Positions 46,201 through 54,127 of a stretch of 64,000 nucleotides of DNA are shown here, one piece after another. Position 1 is the stretch's first letter. The number at the start of each line of letters is the position of its first letter. The stretch is from assembly GCF_007744255.1 (NCBI RefSeq), contig NZ_CP036267.1:1-64000 (forward strand), written 5' to 3'. This stretch comes from Thalassoglobus polymorphus (GTDB lineage: Bacteria; Planctomycetota; Planctomycetia; Planctomycetales; Planctomycetaceae). A model generated the notes under the pieces. It saw nothing but the letters and a program-made list of their open reading frames with translations, ran no database searches and was not told the DNA's origin. The translations under genes were made by a program, and so were the position numbers.

Positions 46201-48323
46201 CGATCAAAACGCAGCGTCCAGGTTCGGTATCCGTCTACGACTTCGCCGGGTGTTTGTTCGACGAGGCGAACTCGTTGCGAGTTCTGCTGTGAAGTGTATG
46301 GAGTCAGTGAAAAGCGAAGGGCATCGCCAGCCGATTCGGAGACGAGAACCGTGAGCTCGCGATATCCTCCGCCAGTCGCTTCAATGTTGGCTTCAAGGCG
46401 TGTGTACAGATTCTCTGGGTCAATGCGGAAGAAGGTGATGGTTTCCGCAGTGAATGTTGCGGGTTTTCGTGAGACGTCGAGTTCTCCACTGAAGACGGAA
46501 TCCTGATAGGTGAATCCAAGTCGAACTTGTTTTCCGAGCGACTGCAACTTTTCATTCAGGAGGGTTAAATCTTTCTGACCAGCGGGGTCGAGGCCTGTCA
46601 CATTTTGAGAAATGACATCGAAGTCATTCTCAGCCGAGATGCCATACAGGGCTTCGACCATGTCGGCTTGTGGTAAGGTCAGTTCAGGAATCACGATCCG
46701 TGCCGTTTGATCTTTGAGCGGCCAACTCTCAGGAATGGTTCGTGAATAAATCAGAATATTACGAGTTTGCCCCGGTGAGAGCGGGGGGGTGAGCGGAATA
46801 CGAATTTCATTGGTGCCGGCTGCGTTTGAAACTGTTTGCCAGGCTGCAGGGTTGCCGTCGACCTGAATCGTGGTGACGTCCCAGTCTGCGGGCATCTGGA
46901 CCCGGAAGTCAAACAGTGGAGCCAATCGCGTTTCGACGCTGATAGTCGTAAATAAATTTAACCGCGACTGTGTGACGTCGAGGACGTTTGTCATCGCGGC
47001 TTGAACTTCCTGCTGTTTCAAATTCGCGACGAATCTTAAATCGAAGTCTTCAGCCCAGATCTGGTAGTGGGCCTGAGATTCCGCACTCGGAGAGCCTTTG
47101 GGGGTGGGAGCTTGCTGTTGGTTCACAGCCCGTACACCAGTCGAATCGATCACCTGTAAGCGGACCGATTGCGGATGTTGAACAACAATGGTCCCGGTGT
47201 GTGAATTCACATTAGGGATGACCAGAGTCGGAACGGACCATGGTTCATCGGGACTCGCTGAGAGGATGCCTTTAAAAGTGACGCCCCGTTGGCCGTCGAA
47301 CCCTTGACGATATTGCAGGGTGATTTGTGTTTTTGTCTCGTCGTCGGGAGCGTCGGCGAGTTCCCACGATTCAAGGCCTGTCGATTCCACAGCAGTAATT
47401 TCCAGGGACCTCGGGATGAGGCAAGTGAGGCGATCGATTTCCTGCCCGAAGACTTGCAACTCAGTTTTCGCGATCCAGGTCAATTCACTCGGAAGCACTT
47501 TGATTCCCATCGCCGTGCTCGCAAATGTAAGAACATCGGCGCGGGTCGCCTTTCGGCGGTCGGTGATGTTCAGGCTCAGCAGGTTTTTTCCACCAACGGG
47601 AATCGTGTAGGTCGCTGGCTGATCCGCTGGAGTGGGACGGTCGAGAGATGTTTGAGAGGCTTCCAGAAACTTTCCAGCTGGGAGAGTAATGCGAAACTCT
47701 CCGGCGGCTTTGTCGACAAGATGGAAACTTGCTGATTTGTCGCTTCCATTTGCATGGAGCGGCGTCGAGACGACAAGTTTCAGAAGGTGCTTTCCCGGTT
47801 CGTTTAGCAGAAGACGTAGAACGTTCTGTTGCTTTCCGTCACGAGCGATGGATGTGGGCTTGTCGTCGAGCGTCGCCTTTTCGATATTCCAGCCGGTGAT
47901 ATCAAAGCGTCCTTCACTCCACTGAGATTTGAATTGCGAAACTTCAAGTACGAGTTCGCCGACCAGCCGGTCACCTTCGACGTGAATGTCATAGTTTGCG
48001 GAATGGAAAATCGCACCTTTGGGAGTCGCGTCACTCGTCTTGCCTTCTTCAATGGCACGTTCGAGAAGTCTTTCGAATTCCTCGGTCGACAGAATTGCTC
48101 CGAATCGATCACTGTTAATGACCGATCCCAGTTCTGTTTCCGGGACGTAGACACGCTGAAGTTCCTGGAGTTCCTTTGTCGAAAGTGGCTTCGATTGCGC
48201 CGTTACTGGAGATGTCCATAGCTGAGCGATGACCAGCAGTGCAGCAGCGGTTCGCCACCAACGCCATATTGCGTGTGGCGAGGAAAAAGAAGAACCAGAT
48301 GAGAAAATCGAATGAGGTGTCAT
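40215..48323 (-). CDS. giant secreted membrane protein built from two homologous units
   Basis: A 2702-residue protein of no described family known to me. A signal peptide ends near residue 43 (ALLVIAQLWTSPVTAQ). Unit 1 opens with QRVYVPETELGSV and an EEFERLLERA helix, then long beta-rich sequence. Hydrophobic helices lie at about 980-1000, 1015-1040 and 1270-1340, followed by a Cys cluster (CWCSQCCKCCCGW). At about 1364 a second signal-like segment starts (MFLLLAGSIFFSINSESLAQ) and unit 2 begins (HRVWIPQEVYRQLW), with similar beta-rich content to about 2300. A Gln/Asn-rich region and terminal membrane helices (about 2610-2695) close it. Both units contain an LPEG motif preceding a strand (LLVKLPEGATLW, LALHVPEGSRIL). 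ATG at 48323 has GAGG upstream; the frame is open to 48389. An envelope location is inferred. Confidence 0.8.
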   Translation of the reverse strand: MTPHSIFSSGSSFSSPHAIWRWWRTAAALLVIAQLWTSPVTAQSKPLSTKELQELQRVYVPETELGSVINSDRFGAILSTEEFERLLERAIEEGKTSDATPKGAIFHSANYDIHVEGDRLVGELVLEVSQFKSQWSEGRFDITGWNIEKATLDDKPTSIARDGKQQNVLRLLLNEPGKHLLKLVVSTPLHANGSDKSASFHLVDKAAGEFRITLPAGKFLEASQTSLDRPTPADQPATYTIPVGGKNLLSLNITDRRKATRADVLTFASTAMGIKVLPSELTWIAKTELQVFGQEIDRLTCLIPRSLEITAVESTGLESWELADAPDDETKTQITLQYRQGFDGQRGVTFKGILSASPDEPWSVPTLVIPNVNSHTGTIVVQHPQSVRLQVIDSTGVRAVNQQQAPTPKGSPSAESQAHYQIWAEDFDLRFVANLKQQEVQAAMTNVLDVTQSRLNLFTTISVETRLAPLFDFRVQMPADWDVTTIQVDGNPAAWQTVSNAAGTNEIRIPLTPPLSPGQTRNILIYSRTIPESWPLKDQTARIVIPELTLPQADMVEALYGISAENDFDVISQNVTGLDPAGQKDLTLLNEKLQSLGKQVRLGFTYQDSVFSGELDVSRKPATFTAETITFFRIDPENLYTRLEANIEATGGGYRELTVLVSESAGDALRFSLTPYTSQQNSQRVRLVEQTPGEVVDGYRTWTLRFDRYLKGTYHLATEARTPRAEAGPYQPSRLKFPQALLVSGYIAVESASEEHVQINATAADEKPLVSVDPVDFPKASYQPQERVVAGYRYIHPDWQLAITTKKFDRSAVPTVIGHSATLESILSKAGNIQHQATVSFTAIGAQSLLVKLPEGATLWSTLIDQSPVEIRKSPEGIQIPLSGLSQQAHSLQIVYSTLTSAMNTMGEFQAVPPSLHVVDGSGVEHDVEILTQDWKLHVPEDTLLIGSHGLFEPVGSLFEFSFFDEYLKLFRLPTERTTFNRSSAILFALVILLPLWLIRRSSIGSRLSIPGTGFGMWAGIVILLGVCVTLFMLALSAPMRSASNERQAASTHHLGDEIQFHAGAESAFEYDEAVQDAEEFATDFAKPESRPSVYETLTVDSALTAEPQAPPLPSMQAAPEAREELAKRNLESKMDEKKAESSTIIGLPNQDPFDNNSDLPFRQGSFDLAEPTFGGFAPNIAAQGRTPIDSIQATNAPGEQVELAQDRFDRSSADQRFGRQSTRGRMSTGGLLSMTFDFQIPDGSRSQEFHYQGNGIASDEINLRVQFANRTTGNLLVWSIVLGISLLGWWLRNANIGMKLFWIGLTILLPISIAWVVPTTWQLLLAGILYGGIVTLGLWGLCWCSQCCKCCCGWLSRRSCPAMFLLLAGSIFFSINSESLAQSKGKPQVAPVAPATVPSPPSPQVKRTPFVVVPFESLDEIDAAHRVWIPQEVYRQLWETSHPEDAVPTDSPVPVTIAEANYSASLKSINKKHQIAIQTRWVVSVMTDKPVTLNLPLSGSAIENVMIEDKPAAVEAAGNGVSRIFLQGQGIHIVDALLTLPASVNGAAGEFNVQLLPAASGIFSFELPKSDDELRVRVNGLERAYRRVTEEETTRIEFPVDRGGKKTVSWFPEAQMGDQNQIVQVETSIATTFDDSGMNVSHGFQARVRQGLLNDMVFTVPDGLSVRDIAGQDVGGWEMNDAETGKELKVFFRREVSDQTEFHVNLFRKLDIGNESVSIAVPTISPQGISRETIQLGLFTVPHLKLQVTSTSGLNQIDVSRYKPVVSPQQPSQPPNFAYRSSSRPLEINVALQRRESESKTEIEHGIHIARRKQLIASRIAWTLTGSPRRSVDVAIPDGYLPMSVVCAHASDWYVHDGESGKILTIEFPTPRLGHVEAGLEGHIVKQPDDTNVVIHLPQAINAIGQSAKLGIWLDSAYQASVAQTGDWKSLQPGQLSSNYKKLDPQPVQFAFETHEQAPENVVLTVQSATPRLAADAVTLIAVSDATVDYGLTLRWKISQAATDEFIFITPDWLDNLDIKGPSIREVQSEEIENNRKRWRVSLVDPVRDQYMLTIAATIPAPTDLTIATPYLEFETAVDGGKFQPLRLQQQYAILVNLSPNQLVPVDLEQFESVSVEQLPLVVHQKLVQQAMGITRVREDKLPSWTVQSMEELTVSKALVLTAHLESVLELDGSWRTLATYGIRNRGRQFLALHVPEGSRILSVFVRGQASRTVVTEINEQTTHLIALPQTSAADLSFDVEVLLAGRFENPLQTEFALQGKNFTLPSPAVLSQIDSEEFGLPVTQTLWTVHFPEEIDVKAVTGVASTNLTPHSSDSWLAVEQQALERIQSDLTEMSRMANDKSISKSRRMQAKNNLKQLNQSLSFNTDLYSANTVQDGAAIELREQLLQNNRNLQREAEKAIELSDETLENEETTDFGLTQNKGRAYIVNNNTEINRSNSIQGIPGVDAKGKTSTFNFFDPSTDGLAQKNESAAPTKAAATRSKLKTQIAGQQLIISNDSTFNPEVQLPVQQQGQSGTLFESLNGLVANQSQSLEETSGSQGGGIGGMAGRDFNSNDALGVSLQSNVDGGVEVTRPWSSAGGLSIQMKLPKNARTLSFSKVGGNPALTLNVQAAETNRWLWGLGWCVVNLIFGLWILKSFRNAKSPRSFFGVLSNLALVIGLIGFFFLPSSLAWVFFWLFCFGGLVKVAIAQPKTIATAAS

Positions 48324-48389
48324 GATTTTCAGCCTCAACACTTTGGAAAACGAAACACAAACGGAGAACGGAGAAAAAGAACTGGACAA

Positions 48390-51300
48390 CTAATCAGAGC
48401 CGGGCGGGTCTGTGCTGTTCTCCGTTTCCGCGTTGTCTTCTGGTTTCTCAGGTGTTGTTGTTTGTGATTCTGTCGGTGATGTCGGTTCTACACTCGCAGC
48501 AGGAACAGCACCGATCGCAGTCGGAGCGACGGTTACTGATTTCGAACTGAAAGATCTCACCAGATTGAACAGGCCATGCACGACCCAAAGTCCAATGAGT
48601 AGTAAGAGTCCGTAGCGGGCAGCGTGCAATCCCTGGCTGAGGGCGTGACTATCTGAGAGTCCATATAGCGCCGCAGCGAAGGCTGCGATGAGCAACATTC
48701 CGAGTTTGTTCTCCCAAGAGGTTCGCAGGAGAACCCAGCCAATCAGGGCAATGGCGATACTGACGATCAAAGTCATTGTCACGCGATTCCACCACATGAC
48801 TTTGATTTTTTGTGCTCCACCTAAGTTGGTATAGATATACGGGACGCGCCCATCGGTGGGGAATTGAGCCACTCCACCGGGGAATCTTTTTCCCTGCTGA
48901 ACCCACTTGTCGAGTCTGTCAGTACGGCGGCTGGCCTGTTCTCCAATCAGCACGGAATTTGAGTTGTGGACCTTTTTAAGGTTGAAGTTATTCGGGTCAC
49001 CGACGAGCGAGTATTTCTCCGGGACCCAGACAACGACTTTCAATTCCTGTGCCACACTCGATTCTCCATCACCAATGACTGGCAACGGGAGCGAAATGCG
49101 TCCACGTCCGAAAGTACTCTCACCAAGCGGCGGATTGACACGCCATAAAAATTGGAACGTCAACAGGAACGATTCCTCTGACGATTCTGTTCTGGCAACA
49201 TTGACCCAGAATGGAGTCCAGTCGGGACCGAGGGATTCGGAGTCGAGAACTTCTGCTTTTTCGAGTTTGACTTCTCGGTCATTCAGGAATGTCCCGAGGA
49301 CTTCGAGGTTCACTGGCAAGTGAACGAGCAAGCGTTGACGCTCGGTTGATTTCACGTTGAAGCGGCAGCGATAAGTCGCTTCTGCATCTTCCCCTGAGAC
49401 GATTTCCACGAGTCCGCGAGAGATAACAGTTGAAACGACTTCCTGAATGTCGTGGCGGGCCTGAGTGAGCTTGAACGTTGGTCGGTCGTTAGGATTTGCG
49501 TTGAAGTATCGGTAAGCGAGCGTTCCTGATTGTGGAAGCGTTTTGAGTTCTCGGAGATCAATTAATTCGATTTCGCCCCCGTTGGCCTCGGCGGAAATCG
49601 ACAACGAACGTTCTTTTTTGACAAGCAACTCGCCCTGAACGTTTGCGAGATCGTTGGTAGTTTCGCCTGCGTCATTGACTTGTCCAAGTGGTCGAATGAG
49701 CTGAACTGTCAGCGAATTTTGTGCACCGCTTGGGGCGTCAGCAGGTGGTTCATCGGCATCGGTATCGGCGTCCTCTTCGGCAGGTGTTTCGCCACCTGAT
49801 TCGGTGACGTCATAAGTGATAATGAAACGTTGCCGCCCGAGGACTTCTCGTTGAGTTTCAATGGTCCAGATGACCCAGCCATCGACAGGATCTGAGGCGG
49901 TCCGTTGTTTAATTGGAGCAGATGCCTGATCACCCGGAGAGGTTTCAATTTGAATCTCGTTTGAAATACTCTCTGGGACTTCAAAGCGGAAGGTGTCGAC
50001 GCCGGAGTATTCGATGAGATAGTCGAGTTGTGTTTGAATTTGCGTCAGTTCCGGTTGAACATCAACAGTCGTTCCGACCTGAGCAGAAAGACGAGTCGGC
50101 TTTCGTTTGGTCCGGACCGAAATCGCCAAAGGTCGGCGACTGAAACTCCAGGCTGAGTTCAGCGAAACAGCTCCGGTGCGTCCTTGGTTCGCGGGAAGCG
50201 GCTGTGCCCCTTCGAGTCCATCCTGATCAGTGATCACTTCGATGGCATCTTTGGCGTAAACGAAAATCGTACCTGTTTCGCGTTCCGCGCCCAGAGGTTC
50301 GATGAGTGGCAATGCTTGGGACGTTTCGTCTTCAGTCAGTTCTCGATGCGAACGAATGACAAGCTGAATGGCTCCCTGCGTTCGTTCATTGAGGGTGACC
50401 GTCAGTTCGTTTTTGTCGTTGTCGACGTTGTACTCTTTCATCTGAGGAGACTGCACGTTGTCGACCGTCAGATCCTCGGGGAGTGCCAGTTTTAGCTCGA
50501 AGATCCCGGCTCGTTCAACGTTGTATTGCAAAGTGTTACTGACTTGCAGCTCATCGTCCTGAAACGTCAACACGATTTGATGGCCAATCATCAGCCGAGG
50601 TTCAACCGGTTTCGCGTTCAATTTGAGAGCGAGTTCGGGCGAGTAAAACTTGTAGGTGAGCGCGTTGGAGCCTTTGAGTCTTGCGTCGACGTTTCCGGAT
50701 TCAATCCGCACAACACCTTGCTGTTCCGCAATGGTGAGATTCACATCGGGAGAATGCCGGATTGCGAGTTGCCCACTTTCTCGAACCGCATCCATGGCAT
50801 GAATTCCCATGGCGGCTGAGCCTTGTGTCCAGCCAGCCACGTCAAACTGACCATTCTCAAGTTTGCGTTCAGTATGGACTTCAACGGTGACAGGTTTCTC
50901 AACTGCGGAGAGAAACTCAATCTGCACAATTTGATTTCCTTCAGCTTCTGTCGTCTCCCAATTCTTAATGCGGGCAGATGCGGTGACATCAAGAATGCGA
51001 TGATCTTTCGGGACAACAATTCGGCATTCGGACATCGAGCCGCGAAGAATTTCGAAGTTCAAATACGCGTCGGTGTGAATCAATCCGTCTTCCAGCGTGA
51101 CGAGCGTATGATTGGTGACGCTCGAGAGCAGGTTCATTTCTGGTTTGAGGCTGGTTTCTGGATGCCATTGAATTGTGACGGTTTTTGTTGATCCGATATT
51201 TGCTCGCAGGTGGGTGACCTCTTCCTCGGTCGTTGCATCCATTTCAGCAGTGTCGAGTTCGATGATCGTCGGGGTGACTTTGATCGCCTGATCCTTTTTA

Positions 51301-51914
51301 GGGACCGTCACATCGAGAGTCGAAACTGCGACTGGTGGAGTGTTGAAGACGAATCGACGGCCGTCGGGGGATTGGCTGACCGGGACCGCCATTTCAATAG
51401 TCACCGTTTTGTCGCCGGGGGAATCGAAGAACAATTCGTATCTTCCCTCGCCGAGGCCTCGTGCAAGAACGTTGTCGCCACTAATTTTTCCGACTGCTGC
51501 TTCGCCAAAGTCGACGATTTGCCAGACCCAGGATTTCCCGAGGACTTTGATTTTCAATGTAGCGGTGATGCGAGCAACTTCGCCATCAATTTTCACAACA
51601 TAGTCTGAGGATGTGATGATGGCTGCCGGAGAGGCGGGTTCTTTTTGATGTTTTTTCCAGACTTCGAGCATCGCTTTGAATTCTGCGTATGGCAGAACAA
51701 CATTCGACTCGGGATTCTGAAAAGCTCCGTCGAGGTCTTTGAACGGGATATAGATAATCCGCTCACCTGTGGGGGTGACGACCTCTTCAGGAGTTGTGGC
51801 CTCGGCAGGATTCTCGCTCGAATCTCCGGCGTCCTGCCCGAAGAGGTTGGGCGACGACGACACGAAAAATGCCAGAAGGGACAAACTAAATGCTAGAACG
51901 ACTTTATGTCTCAT
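48390..51914 (-). CDS. large secreted membrane protein, single-unit homologue of the giant
   Basis: A 1174-residue protein. Signal peptide: HKVVLAFSLSLLAFFVSSS...FGQ. The mature N-terminus has RIIYIPFKDLDGAFQ and a YAEFKAMLEVWKK helix, then an SSDYVVKIDGEVARITATL strand pair. The giant downstream has matching elements (VYVPETELGSV, EEFERLLERA, SANYDIHVEGDRLVGELVL). Long beta-rich sequence follows, broken by an acidic Pro/Glu/Asp linker near 700-725. RQRLLVHLPVNLEVLGTFL near 860-880 corresponds to the LPEG motif of the giant. Two or three membrane helices lie near 1045-1115 with a Thr/Glu-rich cytoplasmic tail. GAGG precedes a GTG/ATG pair; the ATG at 51914 is used. It ends 66 bp before the giant's start codon, so the two form a transcription unit. 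Confidence 0.8.
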   Translation of the reverse strand: MRHKVVLAFSLSLLAFFVSSSPNLFGQDAGDSSENPAEATTPEEVVTPTGERIIYIPFKDLDGAFQNPESNVVLPYAEFKAMLEVWKKHQKEPASPAAIITSSDYVVKIDGEVARITATLKIKVLGKSWVWQIVDFGEAAVGKISGDNVLARGLGEGRYELFFDSPGDKTVTIEMAVPVSQSPDGRRFVFNTPPVAVSTLDVTVPKKDQAIKVTPTIIELDTAEMDATTEEEVTHLRANIGSTKTVTIQWHPETSLKPEMNLLSSVTNHTLVTLEDGLIHTDAYLNFEILRGSMSECRIVVPKDHRILDVTASARIKNWETTEAEGNQIVQIEFLSAVEKPVTVEVHTERKLENGQFDVAGWTQGSAAMGIHAMDAVRESGQLAIRHSPDVNLTIAEQQGVVRIESGNVDARLKGSNALTYKFYSPELALKLNAKPVEPRLMIGHQIVLTFQDDELQVSNTLQYNVERAGIFELKLALPEDLTVDNVQSPQMKEYNVDNDKNELTVTLNERTQGAIQLVIRSHRELTEDETSQALPLIEPLGAERETGTIFVYAKDAIEVITDQDGLEGAQPLPANQGRTGAVSLNSAWSFSRRPLAISVRTKRKPTRLSAQVGTTVDVQPELTQIQTQLDYLIEYSGVDTFRFEVPESISNEIQIETSPGDQASAPIKQRTASDPVDGWVIWTIETQREVLGRQRFIITYDVTESGGETPAEEDADTDADEPPADAPSGAQNSLTVQLIRPLGQVNDAGETTNDLANVQGELLVKKERSLSISAEANGGEIELIDLRELKTLPQSGTLAYRYFNANPNDRPTFKLTQARHDIQEVVSTVISRGLVEIVSGEDAEATYRCRFNVKSTERQRLLVHLPVNLEVLGTFLNDREVKLEKAEVLDSESLGPDWTPFWVNVARTESSEESFLLTFQFLWRVNPPLGESTFGRGRISLPLPVIGDGESSVAQELKVVVWVPEKYSLVGDPNNFNLKKVHNSNSVLIGEQASRRTDRLDKWVQQGKRFPGGVAQFPTDGRVPYIYTNLGGAQKIKVMWWNRVTMTLIVSIAIALIGWVLLRTSWENKLGMLLIAAFAAALYGLSDSHALSQGLHAARYGLLLLIGLWVVHGLFNLVRSFSSKSVTVAPTAIGAVPAASVEPTSPTESQTTTPEKPEDNAETENSTDPPGSD

Positions 51915-52261
51915 CACGTGAGCCTCGTGGTCATGTCGATATCACAATACAGGACGGCCTCTCAGTTTACGCGATTTGAGTGATTTACGTAAACAGGACT
52001 GTCTCCTAAGAGGCTACCGAATTTGACGCTCTTCAAATCAATCTCTCTTCACGTTTTCACCATGTTTTACGTTATTTTGACAAGTTTCTTAGAAATCTCA
52101 GAGGTTCGCCCGGATTCTCGCACAATTGAATTGGTGTTCGAGCTCGACTTCGTGTCGCAGAGAATTGTCACATTTGAAATTACCGCTGTTGAAAGTGTCA
52201 CAGTTGAACACTGTTAAACGGCAACGTGATTTTCACGGGGAGGGCAAACTTCGAAAATCCT
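51915..52261. other. 347-bp divergent-side intergenic region upstream of the giant operon
   Basis: It holds the promoter region of the giant-protein operon. A dyad at 51965-51994 is the main feature. A weaker ACAGT/ACTGT inverted repeat lies near 52200. No coding frame with a ribosome-binding site was found. Confidence 0.5.
51965..51994. promoter_or_regulatory. dyad with TTTACGTAAA palindrome upstream of the giant operon
   Basis: GTTTACG (51965-51971) and CGTAAAC (51988-51994) are inverted arms, and the right side is itself a 10-bp palindrome TTTACGTAAA (51984-51993). It lies about 50-80 bp upstream of the first giant gene's start, in operator range. Confidence 0.4.
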
Positions 52262-52549
52262 CTATTCGATGATATCCAAGAAGTGTGGTTCGCGGTCGAC
52301 GAGTGGAAGAACCTGAGGGTGATAGATTTCGGTGTACGCTTTCGCGGTCTTGTGAACTTCCCAAGTCTCTTTCGATTCCCATCGTTCGATGAGCATGAAG
52401 ATTTTAGGATCGTTCTGGGAGTGGCAGACCTCGAAAGTCTGGCAGCCAGGTTCTTGCCGAGAGAGTCGACCAGCTTCTGTCAGGAGTCCCTGCACTTTGT
52501 CGATGTTGGTTTCGTCTTGAACAGTTAAGATGACGTTGATTGCAAACAT
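52262..52549 (-). CDS. antibiotic biosynthesis monooxygenase (ABM) domain protein
   Basis: A 95-residue single-domain ferredoxin-like fold. It shows the alternating first strand FAINVILTVQD, a helix with VQGLLTEAGRLSRQEPGCQTFEVC, and the FMLIERWESKETWEVHKTA strand-helix with conserved W and H. The family includes cofactor-free monooxygenases and quinol or haem-modifying enzymes such as YgiN. No role can be assigned. GTG at 52555 is an alternative start two codons upstream. Confidence 0.85.
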   Translation of the reverse strand: MFAINVILTVQDETNIDKVQGLLTEAGRLSRQEPGCQTFEVCHSQNDPKIFMLIERWESKETWEVHKTAKAYTEIYHPQVLPLVDREPHFLDIIE

Positions 52550-52639
52550 TTTCACCAGTTCCGATTTTCTTGGTAGTCATGGATACATCGCTTCGTTCTA
52601 ATTCTTGACAATAGCGATGAGTTTCGCAGCTAGAGCGGT

Positions 52640-52738
52640 TTTGATAAAGGTGTAGCAGTCCTGTCTCGTGGCAAACAGCCAATCACCTGACAAGACGCTC
52701 AATTCGCGGACACAAGAAACACGCAAGTGTTCTAGTAT
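52640..52738 (+). repeat. dispersed intergenic repeat, member F
   Basis: It holds TCCTGTCTCGTGGCAAACAG followed by CGCGGACACAAGAAACACGC and AAGTGTT, matching the two ends of member D with the middle missing. It lies between the divergent ABM and nucleotide-sugar dehydrogenase genes, so it overlaps their promoter region. Confidence 0.7.
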
Positions 52739-52807
52739 AGCTGCTCGAAAATACTTCGCTCTCTACTCAGCAGTCAAATCGACACCACGTCACATCGAGG
52801 GGCTTTT

Positions 52808-54127
52808 ATGTCAGCGGAATTGTTACAGAAAATTGAGTCAACTGAAGCGGTGATTGGCGTCGTCGGGTTGGGATATGTTGGCCTCCCGCTGATTGATGCC
52901 TTTTTCAATGCCGGGTTCAAAGCGTTGGGGTTTGATGTCGACGACAAGAAAGTTCAGGCGTTGAACTCGGGCCAAAGTTACATCAAGCATGTTTCGTCGG
53001 AGCAGATCCAGAAGTGGCGAGCGGACTCAGAGTTTGAAGCGACAAGTGACCTCACTCGGCTTTCCGAACCAGATGTCATCATTATTTGCGTGCCAACACC
53101 CTTGAACGATAGCCGAGACCCTGATCTCAGCTATGTCTCCGGGACAGGTGAGAGTATCGCAGCTGTGCTCCGACCGGGGCAATTGGTTGTTCTCGAAAGT
53201 ACGACGTACCCCACAACAACACGATCGGTGTTGTTGCCAATCTTGGAACGGTCGGGGCTGACACCGGGAAAAGATTTCTTCTTAGCCTACAGTCCGGAAC
53301 GGGAAGATCCCGGAAATCCTGTTTACTCAGCTGCGAAGATTCCGAAGGTCGTTGGCGGGATCGATGAGCAGAGTCTGGAAGTGGCTTCGAAGCTGTACTC
53401 ACATGCTGTGGTTAACGTCGTGCCAGTGACGACAACAGAAATTGCTGAAGCTTCCAAGATTCTGGAGAATACGTACCGCGCTGTGAATATTGCACTCGTC
53501 AACGAGTTGAAGATTCTTCTGGATCGGCTCGACATTGATGTCTGGGAAGTGATCGCGGCTGCGAAGACAAAGCCTTTCGGGTTTCAAGCATTCTATCCGG
53601 GGCCGGGGCTCGGCGGTCACTGCATTCCAATCGATCCGTTTTACTTAACGTGGCTGGCACGTCGACATGGTTTGACGACACGATTCATCGAACTTGCCGG
53701 TGAAGTGAACTCGCGAATGCCCGAGTATGTGATTAGCCAGCTTTCTAAATTCATGAACGAAGCTGGCAAGCCAATTCGCGGAAGCAAGATCTGTCTGCTG
53801 GGAGTGGCTTATAAAAAGGATGTCGATGACCCTCGTGAAAGTCCTTCGTTTGTATTAATGGAATTGCTGCTAGAATGGGGAGCAGACCTTTCATACAGCG
53901 ATCCGCACGTTCCCAAAATTCCAAAAATGCGGCATCATGATCTTCCGGAATTACAAAGCCAGGAACTGACAGCGGAGTTTTTGGCTGAGCAGGATTGCGT
54001 CCTCATTGCGACTGATCACTCAGCTTATGATTACGAATTCATTGTTGAGCATTCTCAGCTTATTGTCGACACGCGCAACAGCACGCTGAATGTGGCGTCT
54101 GGGCGAGAGAAGATCCGAAAAGCTTGA
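52808..54127 (+). CDS. UDP-sugar 6-dehydrogenase (WbpA/WecC type)
   Basis: A 439-residue NAD-dependent enzyme of the UDP-glucose/GDP-mannose dehydrogenase family. The Rossmann motif is GVVGLGYVGLPL (17-28). IICVPTPL and LESTTYPTTTRS mark the N-terminal domain. The catalytic cysteine is in GGHCIPIDPFYL (about 274-285). The C-terminal UDP-binding domain has LLGVAYKKDVDDPRESPS. The GHCIPIDP form and ESTTYPGTT-like motif place it with UDP-N-acetylhexosamine dehydrogenases and not UDP-glucose dehydrogenase, so the product would be a UDP-N-acetyl-uronate for surface polysaccharide. GAGGGG lies five bases before the ATG. A strong terminator follows. No other polysaccharide genes adjoin. Confidence 0.9.
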   Translation: MSAELLQKIESTEAVIGVVGLGYVGLPLIDAFFNAGFKALGFDVDDKKVQALNSGQSYIKHVSSEQIQKWRADSEFEATSDLTRLSEPDVIIICVPTPLNDSRDPDLSYVSGTGESIAAVLRPGQLVVLESTTYPTTTRSVLLPILERSGLTPGKDFFLAYSPEREDPGNPVYSAAKIPKVVGGIDEQSLEVASKLYSHAVVNVVPVTTTEIAEASKILENTYRAVNIALVNELKILLDRLDIDVWEVIAAAKTKPFGFQAFYPGPGLGGHCIPIDPFYLTWLARRHGLTTRFIELAGEVNSRMPEYVISQLSKFMNEAGKPIRGSKICLLGVAYKKDVDDPRESPSFVLMELLLEWGADLSYSDPHVPKIPKMRHHDLPELQSQELTAEFLAEQDCVLIATDHSAYDYEFIVEHSQLIVDTRNSTLNVASGREKIRKA

